A stretch of 64,000 bases of DNA from Bacillota bacterium (GTDB taxonomy: Bacteria; Bacillota; Clostridia; Lachnospirales; Lachnospiraceae): contig JAEZNB010000079.1 in assembly GCA_023441965.1 (NCBI GenBank), positions 20,593-84,592 on the forward strand, read 5' to 3'. Numbering within the stretch: position 1 is the first letter of the stretch; each line of letters opens with the position of its first letter. Position numbers and translations under genes: made by a program. This document shows, in pieces, positions 55,503 to 63,833 of this stretch. The notes below the pieces were generated by a model. That model had not been told where the DNA came from, did not search any database, and saw nothing but the letters and a program-made list of their open reading frames with translations.

Positions 55503-56444
55503 ATGGTACATATGAGTAATTCTTGTCCGCGTTGTGGGTTGCCCCATAATTGGTTGAAAATCTTTTCCGTCTCAGTGGTTATGGTAGTTGAAAGCAATCT
55601 CTTACTTCCTGTCTTTCCCGGAAACTTAGTAAGAGGTATTTTGGGTAATAGTCTTATAAAAAGCTTTTGCACTAAACATACTCCAGAATGCCAGGCATGT
55701 GAATATATTAATAGCTGCCCGTATTCTTTAGTTTTTAAAACAGCACATCCAAGAGATTTTTCTGGACGTTCACAAGCCAATCCCTTTGTTATTGATATAG
55801 AGAGTGGATACGAAAGGCGTTATGTCAGTGGTGATAAAATCAATTTTACCCTAACGTTAATGGGGAGTGGATGTGATTATTCAGCTGAAATAATACACGC
55901 CCTACTTAACTATAACGATTCATGTTTCAGAATCTCTGATGGAACAGTAAAACTATATAGTTTACAGGATGTTTTTACAGGTGAGGAGTTTTATAAGAAT
56001 GGCGCATTAGGCGTCATCCCTGAACCTTCACTCTGGAGCGATAATATAGAACTGTCTAAGAGTGAATATGTAAACCTTGATATCATTACCCATTCACCAA
56101 TACAACTATTAAAGGATAAAGTACTTGAGACCGAGCTTTATTTTCCAATATTCATAGACTTCCTTTTTCGAAGAATCGGTGATGTTATGGCTTCCTTCAA
56201 CGATACACCGTTTCTTATTCCATATCATCTTCTGGAGAGAAAGCCGAAAGTTGAATATACCAGCAACATTTCAAAGGCAATGATACCACAGGGCAAATTT
56301 AGTCCTGAAGGTATCGTAGGGCGTTGTACATATTCAGGAGCCATAGTAGAGTACTTACCATTTATTTTACTTGGAGAACTTATTCACATAGGGAAATTAA
56401 CGACAAGGGGATTTGGTAAATATGTTATGCAAATACATGATTAG
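55503..56444 (+). CDS. cas6: CRISPR pre-crRNA endoribonuclease Cas6
   Basis: About 313 residues. The start is ATG 55503 or 55512, downstream of AGGGGGG; the longer frame overlaps the promoter. RAMP features are FPGNLVRGILG near the N-terminus, a Cys-rich CTKHTPECQACEYINSCPY cluster, and the C-terminal glycine-rich loop GKLTTRGFGKYVM. Cas6 cuts the repeat RNA to give an 8-nt 5' handle, which fits the repeats downstream. First gene of a six-gene operon; cas10 starts 6 bp after the stop. Confidence 0.82.
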   Translation: MVHMSNSCPRCGLPHNWLKIFSVSVVMVVESNLLLPVFPGNLVRGILGNSLIKSFCTKHTPECQACEYINSCPYSLVFKTAHPRDFSGRSQANPFVIDIESGYERRYVSGDKINFTLTLMGSGCDYSAEIIHALLNYNDSCFRISDGTVKLYSLQDVFTGEEFYKNGALGVIPEPSLWSDNIELSKSEYVNLDIITHSPIQLLKDKVLETELYFPIFIDFLFRRIGDVMASFNDTPFLIPYHLLERKPKVEYTSNISKAMIPQGKFSPEGIVGRCTYSGAIVEYLPFILLGELIHIGKLTTRGFGKYVMQIHD

Positions 56445-56449
56445 AAGGG

Positions 56450-57952
56450 GTGAGAGATTTGATACTGACTATATACGACATATCAGGAATACAAAGTTTT
56501 ATATTTGCTACCAATAAGCTTAAAGAAATCATAGGGGCTTCTATTATCGTAAATAAAATACTTCACAGAGAGATTCCAAGGTTATTTGGTGAAGCTGAAG
56601 ACGATTGGGCAGAGAACGAGTTTACTTTTGATTCCCACGATAAAACAAAGACAATCTATATCGGCGGTGGGAATGCATTGGTTATGTACGATAGTCCGGA
56701 AACTGAAAGAAACATGACCCGTAAGCTGCAGGAACGGTTCTTTCATCTAGCAGGTGGAGGGATAAGGCTTTGCAGTGCAAGTATAGAAGCCGATTTATCG
56801 CTTACATTAAAAGAAAATCAGGCGAGGCTTATGCCTATTCTGGCTGAGAATAAATATAGGACTTCAAACCCACTTGCAGCTAGGGGTATATCTATTAACG
56901 CTCATGATAATCAGACCTTTGAACCGCTTCTTCTATTCGATAAGGTCTACAGTTCGCATACCACTTACTGTAAACTGAATGCTTACAAAGAAGGCCATAA
57001 GACCGCTTTTTCAGAGTTGATGCCTGATAATCGGAAGCTTATTTTCGTAAAGGATATAGATTTTTATAAGAAGGAAGACAAGGAAAAATTTCTTGCAGTA
57101 ATACATATAGATGGGAATACGATGGGAATAAGAATCCGTGAGTTTGTCGACAAACTTAAAGGTAATCTTATTGATGATCTAAACCAGCTAAAAACATTAT
57201 CTGCCGAGATAAACGGTAAGTTTAAAAATGCTCTTTCAAAAACCATTTCGGAGTTATACAGCAATACTGATAATGACGAAATTCTGTTTCGGCCTATCAT
57301 AGCTGATGGTGATGACATTACAGTGATTTGTGCAGGAAGTGATGCATTCAACGTGGTATCTACCTTTATAAGGAATCTGGAAGCTGAAAATCTGACAGAC
57401 AATATGGCTTTCACTGTGGGAGCTGGTATAGCATTTGTTAAATTTGGTTATCCCTTCTATGATGCATATGAGATAGCCGAGCAATGTTGCAAAAATGCTA
57501 AAGTAAAAACGCTTAGCAGAGAGCAGCAATACAAAAGCAGCATTGATTTCCAGATTTGCTACAGTGGTATAACCACAGATATCTCCCATTATAGGGCGCG
57601 TTATTTTACATTTATCAATAATAAGGAGAAGTATAATCTCCTGTTGCGCCCTTACACATTCAATGGCTCACAGCCTGAATTCAGCTTTACCTCTTTTACA
57701 AATCTGCAAAATGAAATATACGGAAATATTACAAGGACAAAGTTAAAGACCTTGAGAAATGAATATGGTAAAGGGGTTCTTTCAGCCAGGACCTATTGCG
57801 ATTTTCTACTGGGCAGGGCAAAAGATGAGGAAGAGAAGCAATTACTTAAAAAGATTGGTGATCCCTTTATAGAGTATGAGGGTGAATATTATGCCAAGTT
57901 ATTTGATATTCTGGATATCATGGATATTATGAAAGAAGGTGATTTCGATTAA
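56450..57952 (+). CDS. cas10: Short Cas10 (second-palm type) of a type III-D system
   Basis: About 500 residues. The start is GTG 56450 or TTG 56459, the latter better spaced from AAGGGG. The N-terminus MRDLILTIYDISGIQSFIFA and NKLKEIIGAS match the Cas10/Cmr2 palm family. Metal-site motifs are D221 (HIDGNTMG) and DGDD at 286-289, where most active Cas10s have GGDD. No HD nuclease domain is present, and the protein is much shorter than a usual Cas10. It should be the large subunit beside the crRNA 5' handle. Cyclic oligoadenylate synthesis is uncertain. Overlaps the next gene by 14 nt. Confidence 0.82.
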   Translation: MRDLILTIYDISGIQSFIFATNKLKEIIGASIIVNKILHREIPRLFGEAEDDWAENEFTFDSHDKTKTIYIGGGNALVMYDSPETERNMTRKLQERFFHLAGGGIRLCSASIEADLSLTLKENQARLMPILAENKYRTSNPLAARGISINAHDNQTFEPLLLFDKVYSSHTTYCKLNAYKEGHKTAFSELMPDNRKLIFVKDIDFYKKEDKEKFLAVIHIDGNTMGIRIREFVDKLKGNLIDDLNQLKTLSAEINGKFKNALSKTISELYSNTDNDEILFRPIIADGDDITVICAGSDAFNVVSTFIRNLEAENLTDNMAFTVGAGIAFVKFGYPFYDAYEIAEQCCKNAKVKTLSREQQYKSSIDFQICYSGITTDISHYRARYFTFINNKEKYNLLLRPYTFNGSQPEFSFTSFTNLQNEIYGNITRTKLKTLRNEYGKGVLSARTYCDFLLGRAKDEEEKQLLKKIGDPFIEYEGEYYAKLFDILDIMDIMKEGDFD

Positions 57953-59990
57953 TCATACATTGAAAATCAAACTTAATTCAGACATGTGCTGTGGAACCGG
58001 TGAAGGAGACGGAAAATACAAACAAGTTACAACAGCTGTGGATGATATCGGGCTTCCATATATACCTGCCAGACGTCTTAAAGGCTTGTTACGGGAATGT
58101 GCTGAGTTCTTACAGACCAACAGTTATATTACAGAAAAGGAATTAACCAGTCTTTTTGGAGGACACAATGGTAAGAGAGGGCGTATACGTATAGGCAACG
58201 CGGTACTTCCTGATTATGTCTGCATAAAGGATGAATTATCCTCATTGGATGATAGTTTAACAGGTATTATCACAAAAAGTGCAATCACACAAGAGTTCAC
58301 ATCCCTTAGAACGCAGACAGCAATCAGATGCGAAGGAGTTGTACTTGACAATCTCCTGCGTACCACCGAAACAATACGAAAGGGAATCGTGTTTTATGCA
58401 GAGCTGCAAGTATCCGATGAATCTCCAAAAGACACTGATATTCTGCTTAAATGTGCTAAACTTTTAAGGCAGATCGGATTAAATAAGACCCGTGGTTTCG
58501 GAGAAGTAGAATGTGAGCTTATAACAGAGTCGGAAAATGTAACGGTAAAAGCTCTCGAATATAGACCAACAGAAAAAGTCATTACAGTTCAGTACAGATT
58601 AACTTTACTCGATGATATGACGATCTCTAGGAATTCCAATCAGGCAATCAGTTTTATCAGCGGTAGCATGCTTCTGGGTGCTTTTGCAAGATTTTGCGGT
58701 ACATATGACTGGTTCAAGGAAGCCATATTACAGAGAACAATCTTCTCTAATGCATATATATCCAACGAAGAAACCATCACATACCCCACACCATCTACCA
58801 TGAAATGTGTTAAAAACCAGAGCAGTGAGGTTATCAATTCTGCTGATACCGATTCTCTTGATTCAAATAGGCAGTATGTTCCATATGGTGGCTATTCAGC
58901 AGTTGTTGGCGATAGGATAATAAAAATACCGGTTCTTACAGCTCACGAATTTCATTACTCCCCCAAACAGAATCTCATCTACAGTTTTACGAAATTATTG
59001 AAGAATCAAACATTTTGTGGTGATATTACCGCTGATGAAGGAATCCTTGAACTATTAGAAGGGATTGTTGACCAAAACAACGGCTACATTTTTTTAGGTG
59101 GTTCAGTGAGTGCCCAGTATTCAAAATGCAAATTTGAATTCCGTAAGTCAGAGCTTCAGCACAGCATGATCGAAGTAAATGAGACTATGATAATCGAGCT
59201 TCTTTCAGACATTATCATCGTCGATAATTATGGCAATAATACCGCTGATCCAAAGTATCTCGAGAGGGAGCTGAGTAGTATTTTGTGCTTTAAGAAATGC
59301 GAAGCTTACACGCACACATGTATAATTGGTGGTTATAATGCCCAATGGGGACTACCAAAACGGCAATTTATTGCATTTGCTAAAGGAGGTGTTCTGAAGT
59401 TAACTGGATGTGGGAGAACCAAACTCCCCGAGCAAGGTTATATCGGTTTATTTCATAATGAGGGCTTTGGACATTATCGTATCCGGCATGAACAGAAAGC
59501 AGAGTTCATCCCGCAAGCTTTGGATATACGATCAAGCCAATTGGATTATCATCATATCACGGATCAGACAAAACACCTGATTAATAAAATTCTGTTGAGT
59601 CATATCCTGGAGAATGCTAAAGAGTTCGGCATCAGCAAGGCAAATACTCACTACGATAAAAGCCTATCATCTTCAGCAGCCATGAGATTTCTGGCAGCCT
59701 ATAAACAGGTTTCTGTTAACAAGGGAGATGAATTCCCGCTATATGACAGACTTTCCTCATTTATTAATATCAACTTCGATAGAAATGAAATCTTGCTAAA
59801 GCTTTCTAAAAAGGCTCTTGATGAATATAAGAATTATATGGTCAAGGTTACTGACATGTTCAACAGTCTGAATATAACTCAGGGGACTACCCTGTTACAG
59901 CAAAACGCTGACAATATTTTTGGCACTTACATACTTTCTTTTATCAGCCAAATAAAACGAAATTATCAGAAGGAGGATGTACAGTCATGA
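57939..59990 (+). CDS. Cas7-Cas5-Cas11-like fusion of a type III-Dv effector
   Basis: 683 residues in three parts. Residues 1-200 are a Cas7 (Csm3-like) RAMP with D35/D36 before GLPYIPARRLKG and a Gly-rich RGFGEVE. Residues about 214-500 resemble Csx10, the Cas5 of type III-D: LTLLDDMTISRNSNQAISF, FISGSMLLGAFA, and a late Gly-rich GLFHNEGFGHYRI. Residues about 535-683 are all helical and probably the Cas11-like small subunit. This order matches the Cas7-Cas5-Cas11 chain of the Synechocystis III-Dv complex. Start GTG 57939 overlaps cas10. Its stop overlaps the next ATG (ATGA). Confidence 0.78.
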   Translation: MISINHTLKIKLNSDMCCGTGEGDGKYKQVTTAVDDIGLPYIPARRLKGLLRECAEFLQTNSYITEKELTSLFGGHNGKRGRIRIGNAVLPDYVCIKDELSSLDDSLTGIITKSAITQEFTSLRTQTAIRCEGVVLDNLLRTTETIRKGIVFYAELQVSDESPKDTDILLKCAKLLRQIGLNKTRGFGEVECELITESENVTVKALEYRPTEKVITVQYRLTLLDDMTISRNSNQAISFISGSMLLGAFARFCGTYDWFKEAILQRTIFSNAYISNEETITYPTPSTMKCVKNQSSEVINSADTDSLDSNRQYVPYGGYSAVVGDRIIKIPVLTAHEFHYSPKQNLIYSFTKLLKNQTFCGDITADEGILELLEGIVDQNNGYIFLGGSVSAQYSKCKFEFRKSELQHSMIEVNETMIIELLSDIIIVDNYGNNTADPKYLERELSSILCFKKCEAYTHTCIIGGYNAQWGLPKRQFIAFAKGGVLKLTGCGRTKLPEQGYIGLFHNEGFGHYRIRHEQKAEFIPQALDIRSSQLDYHHITDQTKHLINKILLSHILENAKEFGISKANTHYDKSLSSSAAMRFLAAYKQVSVNKGDEFPLYDRLSSFININFDRNEILLKLSKKALDEYKNYMVKVTDMFNSLNITQGTTLLQQNADNIFGTYILSFISQIKRNYQKEDVQS

Positions 59991-61180
59991 TTGCTTATTT
60001 TACAGCAGATATTATCTGCCTTTCTCCTATCAAAATCGGTAGTGGTAAGAACGAAAATACGGATATGGATGTATTGGTTGACAGCGATAATAAGCCATTT
60101 ATTCCCGGAACTACCCTTGCCGGAATCTGCCGCCACTTTCTTGCCTCAGAAGCTTATACAGATGTCATATTTGGAGGTATTAAGGATAACGGACACTTCG
60201 ATAAAAGTCTGATTAATTTCTATGATGCTGAGATGATTGGTGCTTCCTTAATTACATTACGAGATGGAGTACATTTGGCTGATGACCGTACAGTATTTGC
60301 AGGTGGAAAATGGGATTATGAAATTGTTGAAGCAGGATGCAGCTTCCGCTTTCGGATATCCTTTACTGTCCCTGTTGGGGTAGATTACAATGATATACTT
60401 AGCCGGATAATACTCGGCTTCAAAAAGGGAGATATCCGTATCGGCGGGAAAACAACTCGAGGCTTTGGTCGTGTGGCTATGGAAAATCCCAAATACAAAC
60501 TGTACATGTTACCTGAGGATCTTGAACAGTACATAGATTTTAAGTGGTCAGATATTACTGAGGAATATATACCCAGGGAGATTGACACAACACAATATAT
60601 AAGATTACGTGTTCAATTCGAGTTAGTCAGCTTCCTATTTATCCGTAACCAACTGACTTTGGCGGTTGATCCCTACAACGATAATAAAGCGATAGATGCA
60701 GAGCAACTTAAGGATAACTTTAATCGCCCTGTGATTCCCGGTACAGCATGGGCAGGTGTTTTTCGACACCACTTCAGGAAAGTGCTTAATAAAGTCAATA
60801 ACGAGCACGCTGACCAGCTAATAAATGAAGTATTTGGTTATGTTGATGAAGGAGCAAAAGGAAAATCTATATCAAAAATAATATTTGCAGAAAGCAGAAT
60901 AGAAAAATCACACTTCCTTAATCGCACCCGTAATGCAATTGACCGTTTTACAGGAGGTGCGGGAGATAAGAAGCTATTCACCACGCGCCCTGCATATCAA
61001 GGACAAGGTAAGCTGGAAATCCTTCTTCATAAGAATACTCCTAACATCGAGTTGGTAAAAAGCTTAATAGCCGTCTGTATAGATGACTTTAATGACGGCC
61101 TGCTGACAGTTGGAGGAGAAGCTTCCACCGGCGGAGGGCTTATTAAAATAAACAGGGAGGGTGCTTTGACATGGACATGA
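59987..61180 (+). CDS. Cas7-2x: tandem Csm3-like RAMP protein
   Basis: 397 residues made of two Cas7 domains. Domain 1 (about 1-190) has IKIGSGKNENTDMDVLVDSD before FIPGTTLAGICR, with D26, D28 and D32 as candidate RNA-cutting residues, and a Gly-rich GGKTTRGFGRV. Domain 2 (about 205-397) has RPVIPGTAWAGVFRHH, the Csm3-type loop RNAIDRFTGGAG and VGGEASTGGGLI. It should form two adjacent backbone positions on the crRNA. AAGGAGG precedes the ATG; the start overlaps the fusion gene by 4 nt, so translation is coupled. Confidence 0.82.
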   Translation: MIAYFTADIICLSPIKIGSGKNENTDMDVLVDSDNKPFIPGTTLAGICRHFLASEAYTDVIFGGIKDNGHFDKSLINFYDAEMIGASLITLRDGVHLADDRTVFAGGKWDYEIVEAGCSFRFRISFTVPVGVDYNDILSRIILGFKKGDIRIGGKTTRGFGRVAMENPKYKLYMLPEDLEQYIDFKWSDITEEYIPREIDTTQYIRLRVQFELVSFLFIRNQLTLAVDPYNDNKAIDAEQLKDNFNRPVIPGTAWAGVFRHHFRKVLNKVNNEHADQLINEVFGYVDEGAKGKSISKIIFAESRIEKSHFLNRTRNAIDRFTGGAGDKKLFTTRPAYQGQGKLEILLHKNTPNIELVKSLIAVCIDDFNDGLLTVGGEASTGGGLIKINREGALTWT

Positions 61181-61656
61181 TGAAATCTTCTATATATGAA
61201 TATGAGTTCAAGAACATTGAATTACTACTTCAAGAAGTAAAGGCTTATACTTATGCGGTCATCTACCGCCTTGATAAGATTGAAATCATGAAAGCAAACG
61301 AGATAACAGACCTATGTGATCTTCTAGAGATACGAGCCTTCTGTTCGGATAGAGAGTTAAAATTGATTAATGATAACGGCAGGTTCATCGGCAGGATACG
61401 AGTTGATTTTACAGGAGAAGATACTGAATACCTTGACCAGATACACCTAGTATGGGGTGAACCAGCTTCGTATGAGAATGGTAAAACATTATTGACAGAA
61501 GAACGCGGTACTAAACTCCTTATGCCAATTGAGATCAAAAAGGGGCAACGGGCATTTATAATTGTTCGTAATTACCTGAGTGCAGAAGCGTTCGAGTTTA
61601 CGGATTTCCGTCTGGTTGATTTTATTACAAAGGAGGCCGAGCTATATGAGTTATAA
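61171..61656 (+). CDS. csx19: Csx19-like type III-D protein
   Basis: 161 residues, no membrane span. It matches in size and position the Csx19 (TIGR03984) family found only with type III-D effectors. Visible features are EIRAFCSDRELKLIND followed by GRIRVDFTGED and IHLVWGEP. In the III-Dv complex Csx19 is reported as a structural subunit on the Cas7 backbone. GGGAGG precedes the ATG, which overlaps the Cas7-2x stop by 10 nt. The family call rests mainly on context and size. Confidence 0.7.
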   Translation: MDMMKSSIYEYEFKNIELLLQEVKAYTYAVIYRLDKIEIMKANEITDLCDLLEIRAFCSDRELKLINDNGRFIGRIRVDFTGEDTEYLDQIHLVWGEPASYENGKTLLTEERGTKLLMPIEIKKGQRAFIIVRNYLSAEAFEFTDFRLVDFITKEAELYEL

Positions 61657-63652
61657 TGGAAAAAAGCCAAACAGTAAGCGGCCTGCTACCAATAACGATA
61701 TATACTCCAGGCTATCAAATCTACAGGGGATTCATCTTACACCTAGAATTAACGAAACAGCGGCAGAGAAATCCTTAATGAAGCAGGATATGCAGACGAA
61801 GCTAACTCAACCTATGAAAGAAGATCCATGCTTAAGGGCAGCTATACATATTGATAAGGATACTCATTTCATTAATCCATATACATTTATACCGATAGAC
61901 AATCGTGAGCCGGAGCGCAAACCGATTGAAAAGGGAGACAAAACAGGAGTGATTGAGTGTTCCATCGAAGTCAGTTCACCTATCTTCATACCCAATACAA
62001 CAAGAAGATTTGAGACAGATGTTAAAGATCATTATCATCAGGAGTTTTATTCATATGATGATCTATCAGACTGTAAACAGCCAGTTGCGCCTAAGAATCC
62101 GGTTATCCCCGGCAGTGAGCTTAGAGGAATGATCCGTAATGTCTATGAGCAATTGACGAATTCCTGCTTTTTGGTGGTTGATGAAAATAATTTACCATAT
62201 AAGAGATCACCGAAGCCAAAAGAGCAAGGAATCCTTAAATGGAACGGTAAGGATTGGGTGTTGTATACGAAAGAGGATGGTATCATAGTACATAAACTCG
62301 GCTTTGATCAGAGGACCAGGACAAGACAGATTGATTACGACATTTCCACTGATTCCTACAAATATGATGGACGTATGTTAAGTTGTGGAGATAAGTTATA
62401 TATTAAGGCATCCTCTAAATCTGTATTAGCTATTTCTCTAGTGGAACAACCTGATTTTGAAGAGTATACCTTGCATCTTACAGGCCATATAAAATCAAAG
62501 AAAAATGTAATTGCATTCAAAGAGTATACCGGAGTATCAAAGGGGATTATAATTGGTGGGAATGATATTGAACGGTTAAAGCAGGTACTTGATTCCTACT
62601 GTGATGATAAGATAAACAAGGCACAGCAATCAAGATACTATAAGCAATATAGGCAGATGCTTATTGATCATCGCACTGTATTTGTCTATTTTGAAAGAGT
62701 TAACAACAACTACTATTTGTCTCCTTCGTGTATGACCAAAGAATATTTTGTCAATACAATTGCTGATATTCTAAATATGCAGCATAAGCATAGTTGCTGC
62801 ATAAATAAGGATGAGCTTTGTCCTGCCTGCAGGCTCTTTGGAATGATTGGTAAAGATGGTTCTGCTGCCGGACGGGTAAGAGTAGCTGATACGTATACCG
62901 CATATAATATAGCCTATAGTGAACCATATATTATGCCAATACTGGGTAATCCAAGGGTTTCATCCACCGAGTTTTACTTGGTAAGACCGAATGATAAAGC
63001 TGATATGTGGAATTATGACTACTGGGTTATGAATCTGGGCAGAGGTAGATTCGACTATAAGCCCTACAATCCGATTCTTCGTGGTAGAAAGGTATATTGG
63101 CACGGAAGATTATTTGATAAATGCGAAAGAAGTAGAATGAACAGCACAGCACATTGTATAACTGAAGGGGCGTTTAAATTCAAGGTTTACTTTGAGGATT
63201 TGACTGAGACAGAGCTTAAAAATCTCGTATTTGCACTGACTCTTAACAATGAAGAAAAGTGTATGCATAAAATCGGGCATGGAAAGCCAATAGGAATGGG
63301 TGATATAAAGATCACAATAGACAATATAAAGTATCGTCAGTACGTTATAGAGGATGGTAAAATCATAGCAAAATTTATACCGCACATGGAGAGCTGGAGT
63401 TATGAGTGTAAGATTTTGGATGAAACTGATTCTGTCAGATACATCCTCAAATATACCGGTGTGCTAACTCCTTCAGAGAAGGAAGCAGTGGATTATCCCA
63501 GACCGTTAGGCGATCATAATATTTTTAATTGGTTTTCAAATAATAGAGGAAGTGTTGCTAGACCACAGATAGAAATGATATTGCCCATGATTAATGATAA
63601 GAACCAAGCATTGCCTAAACGCCATGAAAACATGGATAAGAAGTTCAAATAG
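61646..63652 (+). CDS. Cas7 with large insertion (TIGR03986-like RAMP)
   Basis: About 668 residues from ATG 61646, with AAAGGAGG 9 bp upstream and an 11-nt overlap with csx19. The RAMP core shows IECSIEVSSPIFIPNTTRRF, then NPVIPGSELRGMIRNVYE. A Cys cluster CCINKDELCPACRLFGMIGKDGSAAGRVRV follows, with GHGKPIGMGDIKI late in the chain. Between these lie about 200 extra residues, the insertion. It corresponds to the TIGR03986 proteins that accompany Csx10 and Csx19 in type III-D loci. It would cap the 3' end of the backbone. Last gene of the operon. Confidence 0.8.
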   Translation: MSYNGKKPNSKRPATNNDIYSRLSNLQGIHLTPRINETAAEKSLMKQDMQTKLTQPMKEDPCLRAAIHIDKDTHFINPYTFIPIDNREPERKPIEKGDKTGVIECSIEVSSPIFIPNTTRRFETDVKDHYHQEFYSYDDLSDCKQPVAPKNPVIPGSELRGMIRNVYEQLTNSCFLVVDENNLPYKRSPKPKEQGILKWNGKDWVLYTKEDGIIVHKLGFDQRTRTRQIDYDISTDSYKYDGRMLSCGDKLYIKASSKSVLAISLVEQPDFEEYTLHLTGHIKSKKNVIAFKEYTGVSKGIIIGGNDIERLKQVLDSYCDDKINKAQQSRYYKQYRQMLIDHRTVFVYFERVNNNYYLSPSCMTKEYFVNTIADILNMQHKHSCCINKDELCPACRLFGMIGKDGSAAGRVRVADTYTAYNIAYSEPYIMPILGNPRVSSTEFYLVRPNDKADMWNYDYWVMNLGRGRFDYKPYNPILRGRKVYWHGRLFDKCERSRMNSTAHCITEGAFKFKVYFEDLTETELKNLVFALTLNNEEKCMHKIGHGKPIGMGDIKITIDNIKYRQYVIEDGKIIAKFIPHMESWSYECKILDETDSVRYILKYTGVLTPSEKEAVDYPRPLGDHNIFNWFSNNRGSVARPQIEMILPMINDKNQALPKRHENMDKKFK

Positions 63653-63657
63653 GCTAT

Positions 63658-63724
63658 TATACAGTGCGAAACCCCATAATAGCTCTACATATTTGACTGT
63701 AAATGAGGAGTTTCGCACTGTATA
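63658..63724 (+). repeat. 15-bp perfect inverted repeat after the cas operon
   Basis: TATACAGTGCGAAAC (63658-63672) with GTTTCGCACTGTATA (63710-63724) and a 37-nt loop. It is followed by GGTTGCATTTTT, so it may terminate the operon or mark a site at the leader border. Confidence 0.7.
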
Positions 63725-63726
63725 GG

Positions 63727-63756
63727 TTGCATTTTTGGTAATAATAATACTATAAT
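63727..63756 (+). promoter_or_regulatory. Candidate leader promoter of the CRISPR array
   Basis: TTGCAT (63727-63732), 18-bp spacer, TATAAT (63751-63756), 77 bp before the first repeat in AT-rich sequence. Confidence 0.5.
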
Positions 63757-63833
63757 CCAATTATATGAAGATTGCATAGATATCAGGACACTAAATCGTG
63801 TATCATAATTATATGTATATACATATTGTTGCG

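Noticed and set aside
55452..63652. Type III-E (single-protein gRAMP) system
   Set aside because: A cas10 gene and several separate RAMP genes are present, and the fusion protein carries a Cas5-like part that type III-E lacks.
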